DNA of 7,184 bases from Bordetella parapertussis (GCA_945907335.1 CAMDSU010000090.1:1-7184), one strand, 5' to 3'. Positions 1 through 6,208 are shown, numbered from the stretch's first letter. Numbers and translations are program-made. The notes: generated from the sequence alone by a model not told the origin.

Positions 1-1402
1 CAGCGTAATCGTCTCCGGGCGTGATACCGTCGATGTTGTAACGTCGATATTGCGCAGATTGCATTTGGTGGTGATGAAACACGACACAGGATGCTTGGGT
101 TGCTTCACCAGCCGTGTGCGAAATATCAAAACATTCAATCAAGAAGTTATCCATGTCTTCTGGCGCCAGATCCAGAGCATCCACCAAGGCACGAGTTCTG
201 GACTGCTGAGAGCCCTCCTCCGCCAGCAATCTGCTCAGCTTGATAGACGCATTTTGCTGCGCCATATCCAGCCATGATTTGCGTTGTTCTCTGGGCTGAT
301 GAATCACATGCATCTTGACACCCATCTGATCACTCAAGGCGCGTATTAAGCTTTTATCCACTGCATGGCTGGTGATTAAAGTGGGTGGCGCTGCGATTTC
401 CAAATAGTGCTGGGAGATAAATGCCTCTAGCACTTCGACAGGCTGAGCACCTTCAACATGTGTCGGAAAATACGGACTGTCACCCAAATGTCGGCCGCCT
501 CTCACCATGGCTAAATTGACACATGCTTTACCGGCCTGAACCATCACGGCCAAGATATCAACATCTCTGTCGTCAACAGAATCTACCGATTGCTGGTGAA
601 GCACTTTTGACAGTGCATTGATTTGATTTCTCACATCAGCAGCAGCTTCAAATTCCAAGGCGTCAGAGTGAGACATCATGCGCTTTTCTAAAGACTTCAT
701 CACCTCTTGTGTACGACCGCCCAACAGTTCACTCGCATTTTTTACATCCTGCTGATAGTCTTGCTCATTGATCAAGCCCACACAAGGACCAGAACATCGC
801 TTGATCTGGTGCAGCAAACAAGGACGGGTACGGTTTTTAAACACAGTGTCTTCACATGTTCTTAAGCGAAAAACCTTTTGCAACAACTGAATCGCTTCAC
901 GCACTGCCCACACGCTGGGGTAAGGTCCGAAATATTCATGCTGCTTATCGACAGCACCTCTGTAGTACACCACTCTTGAAATTGATTTTGGCGAGGGATG
1001 TCCCAATGAATCAGGCGTCGCTGATTTGGCGCCAGTGATCTTTAAGTAAGGATAGCTTTTGTCGTCACGAAAAAGAATGTTGTAGCGCGGCTTAAGAGTT
1101 TTGATCAAATTATTTTCAAGCAACAAGGCCTCAGCTTCAGAACGAACCACAGTGGTTTCCATCCGTGAAATTTTGGAAACCATGTGCCCGATGCGCGTGC
1201 CATCGTGCGATTTTTGAAAATAACTACTGACCCGTTTTTTCAGGTGATTTGCCTTGCCCACATAAAGCACCTGCCCATCGGCGTCGTAATAGCGGTAAAC
1301 CCCAGGCAGGCTGGGCAAAGCTGCTACTTGCGACAAGAGTTCCTGCGAAAACTCTGGCTTATTGAGAGACGCTTGTTCTGCAGAACCGCTGTTTGAAGTC
1401 AC
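1..1402 (-). CDS. uvrC: UvrABC excinuclease subunit C, C-terminus cut by window edge
   Basis: UvrC makes both incisions around bulky DNA lesions in nucleotide excision repair, after UvrA/UvrB loading. I read one unbroken frame of 467 codons leaving the left edge; about a quarter of the usual ~610-residue protein is missing. Residues 30-58 hold the GIY-YIG nuclease core (LPGVY, YVGKA). Cys183, Cys195, Cys203 and Cys207 match the spacing (12, 8, 4) of the four conserved cysteines of E. coli UvrC, reported to bind an iron-sulfur cluster. A UVR helical segment ([10 protein letters not shown]) lies around residue 250. The RNase H-like nuclease begins with ECFDISH, whose Asp426 matches E. coli Asp399, and TPGDDYA, whose Asp465 matches Asp438. 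The start is GTG, because an in-frame TGA lies just upstream at 1409-1411; this leaves roughly 15 extra N-terminal residues relative to E. coli. Residues 125-142 form a Ser/Pro/Lys insert. It follows gloA by 6 nt, so the two are probably cotranscribed. Confidence 0.96.
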   Translation of the reverse strand, partial: MTSNSGSAEQASLNKPEFSQELLSQVAALPSLPGVYRYYDADGQVLYVGKANHLKKRVSSYFQKSHDGTRIGHMVSKISRMETTVVRSEAEALLLENNLIKTLKPRYNILFRDDKSYPYLKITGAKSATPDSLGHPSPKSISRVVYYRGAVDKQHEYFGPYPSVWAVREAIQLLQKVFRLRTCEDTVFKNRTRPCLLHQIKRCSGPCVGLINEQDYQQDVKNASELLGGRTQEVMKSLEKRMMSHSDALEFEAAADVRNQINALSKVLHQQSVDSVDDRDVDILAVMVQAGKACVNLAMVRGGRHLGDSPYFPTHVEGAQPVEVLEAFISQHYLEIAAPPTLITSHAVDKSLIRALSDQMGVKMHVIHQPREQRKSWLDMAQQNASIKLSRLLAEEGSQQSRTRALVDALDLAPEDMDNFLIECFDISHTAGEATQASCVVFHHHQMQSAQYRRYNIDGITPGDDYA

Positions 1403-1408
1403 ATCAAA

Positions 1409-1828
1409 TCACCACTGTCCTGTGTTTGACATACTGGCCCATGGTTCTTGCACGGGTAGCGGCTGACCGGCTTGCAATAGCTCGACTGATATGTTGTCTG
1501 GTGAGCGAACAAAGGCCATATAACCATCTCGAGGGGGGCGCAAGATAGTGACGCCGTGTTGCTGTAGTCGCTCACAAGTGGAATAAATGTTTTCAACTGC
1601 GTAGGCCAAATGACCAAAATTGCGACCACCTTGCAAGGCTTGCGAATCCCAGTTGTAGGTCAATTCAACTTGGGCTTGGCTGTCACCAGGTGCAGCAAGA
1701 AAAACCAAAGTAAATCTTCCTGAAGGCACTTCTTTAGTTCGCAAAACTTCTAACCCCAATGCATCACGGTAAAAATAAAGAGATGCTTCTAAGTCGGTAA
1801 CCCTGACCATGGTGTGTAAATAACGCAT
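1409..1828 (-). CDS. gloA: Glyoxalase I (lactoylglutathione lyase), VOC fold
   Basis: A 139-residue vicinal-oxygen-chelate protein that should isomerise the methylglyoxal-glutathione hemithioacetal to S-lactoylglutathione in the cytosol. All four metal ligands of E. coli GloA are present: His5 (MRYLHT), Glu55 (VELTYNW), His73 (FGHLA) and Glu116 (SVELLQ). The RPPRDG...MAFVRSPD segment and the EPWASM...W tail are typical of the betaproteobacterial form. I chose the ATG at 1828 because it gives the family's exact MRYLHT start and has GGA about 8 nt upstream. A TTG 12 nt further upstream keeps the frame open but would add four residues not usual in the family. The stop is 6 nt before uvrC and in the same frame. 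The upstream neighbour is divergent across about 390 bp. Function is secure from the ligands; substrate assignment rests on family membership. Confidence 0.93.
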   Translation of the reverse strand: MRYLHTMVRVTDLEASLYFYRDALGLEVLRTKEVPSGRFTLVFLAAPGDSQAQVELTYNWDSQALQGGRNFGHLAYAVENIYSTCERLQQHGVTILRPPRDGYMAFVRSPDNISVELLQAGQPLPVQEPWASMSNTGQW

Positions 1829-2165
1829 GCCAATTTCCAATGTATGAACCGATAAACTTTAACCCAAATCTACTCACGAAAAGCGTTAAACCTTATCGCA
1901 CACACGAAAAACGAGAACGTATCAAATTACACTCAACATGCGGGCGGGCCAGTGAATACATGCACTAGTCCGGCAGGAATAAAAACTTTCAACAGCAACA
2001 ATTTGGCTTTAAGCCGTGTCCACAAACTTTGGATAGTCGCAGCAGCCAAATGTCATTATTAAGTTTTCATAACCTTGCATAATCGTCTCATCGCATGTTA
2101 TTTGACTCAAATTCAATACTGAATCCGAGCCATCAATAGCAAAAATTTGTTTGTCGATACGTTTA

Positions 2166-2194
2166 TTCAAGCAGCCCTGCACGGCATGCTTGAA
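2166..2194. promoter_or_regulatory. Inverted repeat upstream of the HIT gene (operator or leader hairpin)
   Basis: TTCAAGCA (2166-2173) and TGCTTGAA (2187-2194) are perfect 8-bp inverted arms. Inside them GCC (2174-2176) pairs with GGC (2183-2185), leaving a bulged A and a 6-nt loop. No T-run follows, so an intrinsic terminator is unlikely. The right arm covers the place where a -35 box would sit for the -10-like hexamer at 2205-2210, which suits an operator. If transcription starts further upstream, it would instead be a leader hairpin. The binding protein is unknown. Confidence 0.45.
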
Positions 2195-2204
2195 CAACTT
2201 GGCG

Positions 2205-2210
2205 CATAAT
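2205..2210 (+). promoter_or_regulatory. Possible -10 element for a leaderless HIT transcript
   Basis: CATAAT matches the sigma-70 -10 consensus at five of six bases and ends 5 nt before the ATG at 2216. Transcription would then begin at or within a base or two of the start codon. There is no Shine-Dalgarno-like sequence in the 20 nt before the ATG, which fits a leaderless message. No good -35 box is seen at 16-18 nt spacing, so either an activator is needed or the match is chance. Confidence 0.35.
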
Positions 2211-2215
2211 TTCTT

Positions 2216-2647
2216 ATGGACAAAACGACTACCTGTACTTATTGCTCGCTGGCCCAAGCTCGGATTGTTGAAGAAAGCGCTCTGTCAATTGCATTCAAGG
2301 ACGCGTTTCCCGTGTCAGACGGACACACCTTGATCATTCCCCGCAGACATACGGCCTCATTCTTTGACCTCACCTTGCAAGAACGCGAGGACATGATGAA
2401 CCTGATGGCACGTGTCAAACTCAAGTTGCAAGACGAGTTCAACCCACAAGGGTTCAATGTAGGTGTCAACGAAGGCTTCGCGGCCGGGCAAACTGTCATG
2501 CACTCCAGCATGCATTTGATCCCTCGCTTCAAAGGCGATGTGACCGATCCCCGTGGTGGCGTGCGTTGGTTATTCCCCGACAAAGCTGTTTTTTGGGACA
2601 AAAAGCCTGAAGCGCCCACCCCAGACCTTGGCGATGCCAAGCCATGA
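2216..2647 (+). CDS. HIT-family protein with Ser at the nucleophile position
   Basis: A 143-residue histidine-triad protein of the Ap4A hydrolase/Hint-like branch, which normally cleaves nucleotide-phosphate bonds through a His nucleophile. Visible features are a zinc-type CxxC (Cys7, Cys10), the HTLIIPRRH strand (37-45) and the GQTVMH...HLIPR active-site region (91-104). A C-terminal GDVxDPRGGVRWLFP block is characteristic of this bacterial group. The triad is abnormal: His96 and His100 are present, but position 98, the middle His that attacks phosphorus, is Ser (codon AGC at 2507-2509). The protein may therefore lack normal hydrolase activity, or use another mechanism, or simply bind nucleotides. 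An in-frame TAA at 2207-2209 leaves ATG 2216 as the only start that keeps the CxxC motif. It has no Shine-Dalgarno. The stop overlaps the next gene as ATGA. Family is certain; activity is not. Confidence 0.92.
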   Translation: MDKTTTCTYCSLAQARIVEESALSIAFKDAFPVSDGHTLIIPRRHTASFFDLTLQEREDMMNLMARVKLKLQDEFNPQGFNVGVNEGFAAGQTVMHSSMHLIPRFKGDVTDPRGGVRWLFPDKAVFWDKKPEAPTPDLGDAKP

Positions 2648-3021
2648 CACCCGAGCCAAGAACCATCCCCATGCGTTTACCAAATGATTTCACAAAATAT
2701 GTGCTTTTTTTCTTGTTCGGTTCAGTGTTAATGGGTTGTACGCAAGAACAACAAAACAAGCTTGGGCGAGATATCCAAAACTGGACAGGTACCGATGGTG
2801 TGTTGGAGGTTTATGCAGGTGATAAGTTGGTCAGACGGTTCATAAAGGTCGACAAAATCAGCACTGCACTGGGTACCGATGACAGCAAAGCGCGCGATTA
2901 CCGCTACGGCTATGGTTACCTGGACGAAAACTTGAACATGCAAGTCGACACCAATGAAAAAAAGGTCTATTTTGAATTCAGCAGTTACTCAACTGTTGTT
3001 TTCTTTGAGAACCCACGCTGA
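2644..3021 (+). CDS. Small putative lipoprotein of unknown function
   Basis: A 125-residue protein with a lipoprotein signal: a basic N-region, the hydrophobic stretch YVLFFLFGSV, then the lipobox LMGC with lipidated Cys32. Mature protein is about 94 residues, probably anchored in the outer membrane facing the periplasm; Gln rather than Asp follows the +1 Cys, so there is no inner-membrane retention signal. It has no transmembrane segment after the signal. Motifs such as NWTGTDGVLEVY, ALGTDDSK, YRYGYGYLD and KKVYFEFSSYS suggest a compact beta-rich fold, but I cannot name a domain. The ATG at 2644 overlaps the HIT stop (ATGA), suggesting translational coupling. The ATG at 2671 would give a more typical 22-residue signal peptide with Cys at 23, and is a real alternative. 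Neither has a clear Shine-Dalgarno. Confidence 0.8.
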   Translation: MTPEPRTIPMRLPNDFTKYVLFFLFGSVLMGCTQEQQNKLGRDIQNWTGTDGVLEVYAGDKLVRRFIKVDKISTALGTDDSKARDYRYGYGYLDENLNMQVDTNEKKVYFEFSSYSTVVFFENPR

Positions 3022-3027
3022 TTCTCT

Positions 3028-3816
3028 TCAAACCTGCCAATCGGGTTTTCTTTTTTCCAAGAATGCCTGAAAGCCCTCTTGTGCCGAGCTATCCATCATG
3101 TTGCAAGCCATCGACTGACCGGCCAATTGATAAGCGGCTCCCACACCCATCTCTAATTGTTTGTAAAAAAGCGCTTTGCCCATGCGCACGGCCACAGCAG
3201 GTTTGGCTGTGATTTTTTGGCACATGTTCAGCACTGTTTCCTCCAGCAGTGCTTCATCCACGCACTGGTTGATCAAGCCCCTGTCAACCGCCGTTTGAGC
3301 ATCGATAAAGTCACCTGTCAGCAACATTTCCATGGCCTGTTTTCGGTGCATGCTTCTGCCTAAGCCCACGCTAGGGGTAGCGCAAAACAAACCGTAATTG
3401 ATGCCTGAAACCGCGAATTTTGAAAGCCTTGAGGCAACCGCTAAGTCGCACATACTGACCAACTGACAGCCAGCCGCCGTGGCAATCCCTTGAACTTGTG
3501 CAATCACTGGTTGGGGCAAATTTTGGATCTGCAACATCATGCGCGAGCAATGTTGAAACAATTCTGTGTAGAAATCATGGCTGGGATGTTCACGCATTTC
3601 GCGCAAATCATGCCCGGCAGAAAATGCCTTGCCTTTTGCCGCCAGGATGACCACGCGACAAGATGCGTCGTCTGCCACATTGGATAACGCAGCTTCTATG
3701 GCTGTGAGCATATCCGTTGACAAAGCGTTAAAGCTGGCTTCATTGTTCAAGACCAGGCGCGCCACACCTTTTGCCGGATACTCGACCAAAACCAACTGTT
3801 TATTTTCCAATGCCAT
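3028..3816 (-). CDS. Enoyl-CoA hydratase/isomerase-fold (crotonase) protein, ECHDC3-like
   Basis: A 262-residue crotonase-superfamily protein, normal length. These proteins bind an acyl-CoA and stabilise a thioester enolate through two backbone NH groups. The CoA/oxyanion segments are present: KAFSAGHDL (64-71) and GIATAAGCQL (110-119), followed by CDLAVAS. However, the two glutamates that catalyse hydration in classical enoyl-CoA hydratase are absent: Gln118 replaces the GGCE glutamate, and Gly138 in VSGINYGLF replaces the second. The SAGHDL, GINxGLFCxTP and MEMLLTGD pattern is that of the ECHDC3-like subgroup, whose reaction is not well defined, so a beta-oxidation hydratase role should not be assumed. 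The ATG is supported by AGGAGA 9 nt upstream (3826-3831). It diverges from aat across about 44 bp and converges with the lipoprotein gene with 6 bp between stops. Confidence 0.9.
   Translation of the reverse strand: MALENKQLVLVEYPAKGVARLVLNNEASFNALSTDMLTAIEAALSNVADDASCRVVILAAKGKAFSAGHDLREMREHPSHDFYTELFQHCSRMMLQIQNLPQPVIAQVQGIATAAGCQLVSMCDLAVASRLSKFAVSGINYGLFCATPSVGLGRSMHRKQAMEMLLTGDFIDAQTAVDRGLINQCVDEALLEETVLNMCQKITAKPAVAVRMGKALFYKQLEMGVGAAYQLAGQSMACNMMDSSAQEGFQAFLEKRKPDWQV
3030..3056 (+). terminator. Weak intrinsic terminator after the lipoprotein gene
   Basis: AAACCT (3030-3035) can pair with GGGTTT (3043-3048) around a 7-nt loop, with one T-G wobble at the loop end. It is followed by TC and six T residues. 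It starts 9 nt after the lipoprotein stop and lies inside the last codons of the convergent crotonase gene. The stem is short and AT-rich, so termination may be incomplete. Confidence 0.35.
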
Positions 3817-3825
3817 GGTGTATCT

Positions 3826-3831
3826 TCTCCT
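3826..3831 (-). promoter_or_regulatory. Shine-Dalgarno of the crotonase gene
   Basis: AGGAGA on the minus strand, 9 nt before the ATG at 3816. It is the strongest ribosome binding site for a minus-strand gene in this window and fixes that start. Confidence 0.8.
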
Positions 3832-3860
3832 GACTGCTTAAAGGGATTGACCCAATTGTG

Positions 3861-4604
3861 ATGCAACCGCCCCTGCTGATTCAACTTTCTGCGGATGACC
3901 CATTTCCCTCTGCGCATACTGCCTGGGGCGAAAACACTCCGGCACCAGGTCTGTTGGCGATTGGCGGTGGACTATCGGTTCCCAGATTGTTGCAAGCATA
4001 CAGCCAGGGCTGCTTTCCTTGGTACAGCGACGGACAACCCGTGATGTGGTGGTGTACCGACCCGCGCATGGTATTGAATGTCGATGAATTTCGCTTGCAC
4101 CGCTCATATAAAAAGATATTGAAACGCTTGATTGAATCCAACAGACTGCAGATAAAAATTGACCACGACTTTTTAGGCACCATCACGCAATGCGCTCATT
4201 TGCCGCGAAAAGGCCAATCCGGCACCTGGATTGTTAATGACATGATCCAAGCCTACACACAATTGCATTTGCAAGGCCATGCCCACAGCGTTCAAGCTTG
4301 GGTGGATGGCCAGTTGGCAGGTGGTCTTTATTGCGTGTCTATCGGTCAGGCTGTGTTTGGCGAGTCAATGTTCAGCGCCCAAGCTGACGGTTCCAAAATG
4401 GCACTGGCCGCCTTGGTGGCGTTGTGTCGCGCGCAGCAAGCCGGTTGGATTGACTGCCAGCAAAACACCAGCCATCTGGCCAGTCTCGGGGCCAAGCCCA
4501 TCGCCAAAAGTATTTTTTTAACCCGTGTAGGTGAGGCCATCAAAAGCCCGCCCTTGTCTTGGAAATTTGACTCGATATACTGGCAGCAACTAGGCATAAA
4601 CTGA
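3861..4604 (+). CDS. aat: Leucyl/phenylalanyl-tRNA--protein transferase
   Basis: This cytosolic enzyme moves Leu or Phe from aminoacyl-tRNA to proteins with N-terminal Arg or Lys, creating N-degrons read by ClpS and degraded by ClpAP. The 247-residue protein shows the family blocks in order: [10 protein letters not shown] (30-39), [10 protein letters not shown] (51-60), [11 protein letters not shown] (62-72), GTWI (121-124), AHSVQAW (141-147), FGESMFS (166-172), WIDCQ (196-200) and HLASLGA (205-211). The counterparts of E. coli Glu156, Asp186 and Gln188 are present as Glu168, Asp198 and Gln200. Two usually conserved positions differ: GGDLS is GGGLS (Gly37) and HS[VI]E is HSVQ (Gln145). The start is ATG 3861 or the adjoining in-frame GTG 3858; AAGGGA at 3841-3846 lies 11-14 nt upstream. 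bpt follows after 7 nt, so the pair is almost certainly cotranscribed. Confidence 0.96.
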   Translation: MQPPLLIQLSADDPFPSAHTAWGENTPAPGLLAIGGGLSVPRLLQAYSQGCFPWYSDGQPVMWWCTDPRMVLNVDEFRLHRSYKKILKRLIESNRLQIKIDHDFLGTITQCAHLPRKGQSGTWIVNDMIQAYTQLHLQGHAHSVQAWVDGQLAGGLYCVSIGQAVFGESMFSAQADGSKMALAALVALCRAQQAGWIDCQQNTSHLASLGAKPIAKSIFLTRVGEAIKSPPLSWKFDSIYWQQLGIN

Positions 4605-4611
4605 CCTGATC

Positions 4612-5343
4612 GTGACGCATCTCAAAGATTTACCGCTTCAATCCTTGCAGTTTTACGCCACGGCACCTTACCCGTGCAGTTATCTGGATGACCGGCAAGC
4701 CCGCTCACAAGTGGCCACCCCCAGCCACCTGATCCACAACGACACCTATTCTGAATTGGTCGCCAAAGGTTTTCGAAGAAGCGGTATGTTCACGTACCGA
4801 CCATATTGCGATGGCTGCCGCGCCTGTGTTCCACTTCGTGTCGAAGTAGACAGGTTTTTACCCAACCGTAGCCAAAAACGCACGCTTGCAAGGCACAAAC
4901 ATTTGGAAGCGAGAGTCTCTCACCTCGCTTACACGCCCGAACATTACGCCCTTTATTTGAAATACCAAAACGGCAGGCATTCTGGCGGCGGTATGGACCA
5001 AGACAGCGTCGAGCAGTACACGCAGTTCCTGTTGCAAAGCCGAGTGAATTCTCGTTTGGTGGAATTTCGTAGCCCTTGCGATGACGTGTATCCATCGGGT
5101 AAATTGCACATGGTGTCAATATTGGATGTTCTTAACGATGGTATATCTGCGGTCTATACATTTTTTGATCCGCAAGAGACCACAGGGTTGGGAACTTTTT
5201 GTATCCTGTGGCAAATTGAACAGGCAAGGCAGCTTGGACTCAACTACCTCTACATGGGATATTGGATCGAACAAAGTCCCAAAATGGACTACAAAGCCCT
5301 GTTCAACCCTCACCAATTGCTGCAAGACGGGGTATGGATCTAA
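4612..5343 (+). CDS. bpt: Aspartate/glutamate leucyltransferase (bacterial R-transferase homologue)
   Basis: Bpt transfers Leu from Leu-tRNA to proteins with N-terminal Asp or Glu, the second branch of the bacterial N-degron pathway. It is related to eukaryotic arginyltransferase ATE1 but uses leucine. The 243-residue protein is full length. Typical features are [13 protein letters not shown] with Cys22, [11 protein letters not shown] (28-38), the [11 protein letters not shown] cluster (Cys66, Cys69, Cys72) followed by VPLRV, and RHSGGGM (122-128). The C-terminal core has TFFDP (183-187), [13 protein letters not shown] (216-228) and LLQDGVW (236-242). The GTG start reproduces the family's usual MTxLKDLP opening; there is no clear Shine-Dalgarno, consistent with translational coupling to aat 7 nt upstream. 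In many relatives pyrD follows bpt, as I recall; here an IclR-type regulator does. Confidence 0.96.
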   Translation: MTHLKDLPLQSLQFYATAPYPCSYLDDRQARSQVATPSHLIHNDTYSELVAKGFRRSGMFTYRPYCDGCRACVPLRVEVDRFLPNRSQKRTLARHKHLEARVSHLAYTPEHYALYLKYQNGRHSGGGMDQDSVEQYTQFLLQSRVNSRLVEFRSPCDDVYPSGKLHMVSILDVLNDGISAVYTFFDPQETTGLGTFCILWQIEQARQLGLNYLYMGYWIEQSPKMDYKALFNPHQLLQDGVWI

Positions 5344-5353
5344 GCCTGACGCT

Positions 5354-5358
5354 GGAGG
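5354..5358 (+). promoter_or_regulatory. Strong Shine-Dalgarno pointing at out-of-frame ATG 5366
   Basis: GGAGG lies 7 nt before ATG 5366, an ideal distance, but that ATG is not in the IclR frame. The in-frame ATG at 5374 is 15 nt away, which is long. This mismatch makes the start of the downstream regulator uncertain. Confidence 0.7.
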
Positions 5359-5365
5359 TCTTAAA

Positions 5366-5563
5366 ATGCCTCAATGCGAAAAAAAGACATTGATTCGGTA
5401 CCCTCTCCCTCGATTCAGGTACTTGAGCGGATGTTTACTCTTATGGATGTGCTGGCCGCCAAAGAAGATACCGCCACACTCAAAGAAATCAGTGAAAAAT
5501 CCCAACTGCATCCCTCAACCACGCATCGCATACTCAACGATCTCGTGGCCGGCAGGTATGTAG
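5366..5563 (+). other. Short overlapping reading frame starting at the SD-served ATG
   Basis: From ATG 5366 a 65-codon frame runs inside the IclR gene to a TAG at 5561-5563. It is probably not a conserved protein: it reads as an out-of-frame shadow rich in Pro, Lys and Cys. It matters because ribosomes directed by GGAGG should start here. Its codons GAA AAA AAG then allow a -1 slip into the IclR frame. Confidence 0.3.
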
Positions 5564-6156
5564 ACCGCCCAGAACCCGGGCATTACCGTTTAGGCATGCG
5601 CTTGCTTGAATTGGGTAATCTGGTGAAAGCGCGGCTCAATGTCAGAGACGCTGCCCTCATGCCGATGCGACAGTTGCACCAATTGATACAACAGCCCGTC
5701 AATTTGAGCGTGCGACAAGCCGACGAAATTGTGTATGTCGAACGCGCCTACAGCGAACGCTCAGGTATGCAAGTGGTGCGTGCAATTGGTGGACGGGCCC
5801 CGCTGCATTTAACGTCGGTAGGCAAACTGTTTCTTGCCGCCGATGAAATCAGTCGGGTGCGTGCTTATGCAACTAAAACAGGCCTGTCTGGCCATACCAA
5901 AAACAGCATCACACAATTACCTGCACTGGAGAAAGAATTGACAAAAGTCAGGCAATTGGGATTCGCCAGAGACAACGAAGAATTGGAATTGGGTGTTCGC
6001 TGCATGGCTGCTGGTATTTACGACGACCAAGCCAAATTGATTGCAGGCTTGTCAATTTCTGCGCCAGCGGACAGACTTGATGAGTCTTGGTTGCCTAAAC
6101 TCCAAGCAACCGCAAGAACGATCTCAACGTCTTTGGGTTTCGTGTCCTTTAGCTGA
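5374..6156 (+). CDS. IclR-family transcriptional regulator
   Basis: A 260-residue IclR-type DNA-binding regulator of normal length. Residues about 13-75 form the winged helix: SIQVLERMFTLMDVL, then LKEISEKSQLHPSTTHRILN with the recognition helix, then a wing ending GHYRLG. Residues about 90-255 form the GAF-like effector domain, with the family's GGRAPLHLTSVGK (139-151) and DNEELELGVRCMAAG (200-214). The ligand cannot be read from sequence. It lies about 30 nt after bpt, so it probably shares the aat-bpt transcript, although its target may be elsewhere. ATG 5374 is the only conventional in-frame start before the helix-turn-helix, but the good GGAGG is placed for ATG 5366 in another frame. The two frames are joined by an A7 run (5379-5385), so initiation or frame use here may be unusual. 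The pbpG gene converges 52 bp downstream. Confidence 0.93.
   Translation: MRKKDIDSVPSPSIQVLERMFTLMDVLAAKEDTATLKEISEKSQLHPSTTHRILNDLVAGRYVDRPEPGHYRLGMRLLELGNLVKARLNVRDAALMPMRQLHQLIQQPVNLSVRQADEIVYVERAYSERSGMQVVRAIGGRAPLHLTSVGKLFLAADEISRVRAYATKTGLSGHTKNSITQLPALEKELTKVRQLGFARDNEELELGVRCMAAGIYDDQAKLIAGLSISAPADRLDESWLPKLQATARTISTSLGFVSFS
5380..5386 (+). promoter_or_regulatory. A AAA AAG slippery heptamer (possible -1 frameshift or slippage site)
   Basis: Read from ATG 5366, the zero-frame codons AAA (5381-5383) and AAG (5384-5386) complete the heptamer A AAA AAG, the most efficient -1 slip motif known in E. coli (dnaX type). A -1 slip enters the IclR frame at GAC. Adding one A to the run, by transcriptional or replication slippage, would do the same. 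A weak downstream hairpin (GTACC with GGTAC, near 5397 and 5417) is possible but not convincing. Functional use is inference. Confidence 0.3.
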
Positions 6157-6208
6157 TGTTGGACTGATGACCAAGCAAGCGTTCTTGAGCGTTGGCTGTC
6201 ATTCCAAA
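6157..6208. other. Short convergent intergenic gap
   Basis: Only 52 bp separate the convergent stops of the IclR gene and pbpG. I find no stem followed by a T-run on either strand. There is a direct repeat AGCGTT at 6178-6183 and 6188-6193, too short to interpret. Confidence 0.6.

Larger units (their letters stand above)
1829..2215. other. Non-coding divergent intergenic region
   Basis: About 390 bp separate the divergent starts of gloA and the HIT gene. I see no convincing gene here: open frames crossing it lack plausible starts and resemble no protein I know. It is AT-richer than its surroundings and contains several short dyads: GGCTT/AAGCC at 2005-2015, TTGA/TCAA at 2102-2110, ATTCA/TGAAT at 2111-2124, and the larger one at 2166-2194. 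It probably carries both promoters. For gloA the best candidate I find, on the minus strand, is TTGGGT, 17 nt, TACATT ending close to the start codon, which is weak. Confidence 0.7.

Noticed and set aside
1..1402. Possible frameshift or pseudogene in uvrC
   Set aside because: I read the frame codon by codon from 1402 to the edge and found no stop or frame change, and family motifs are in register throughout.
2005..2015. GGCTT/AAGCC palindrome as a separate operator
   Set aside because: Five-base arms are expected by chance in a region this long, and no promoter element sits beside it.
2009..2257. 82-codon minus-strand frame across the divergent intergenic region
   Set aside because: It starts at a TTG inside the HIT gene, has no ribosome binding site, and its translation shows no recognisable motif.
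2239..2640. 133-codon minus-strand frame opposite the HIT gene
   Set aside because: It is fully antisense to a well-conserved protein and has Cys/Arg/Ser-rich shadow composition.
3881..4186. 101-codon minus-strand frame opposite aat
   Set aside because: It lies antisense to conserved aat blocks and has no supporting signals.
5081..5563. 160-codon plus-strand frame spanning the bpt-iclR junction
   Set aside because: It is a shadow frame of bpt and iclR; only its portion from ATG 5366 is of interest, because of the Shine-Dalgarno and slip site.
6170..6200. Intrinsic terminator between the IclR gene and pbpG
   Set aside because: The AGCGTT copies are direct rather than inverted, and no T-run follows.
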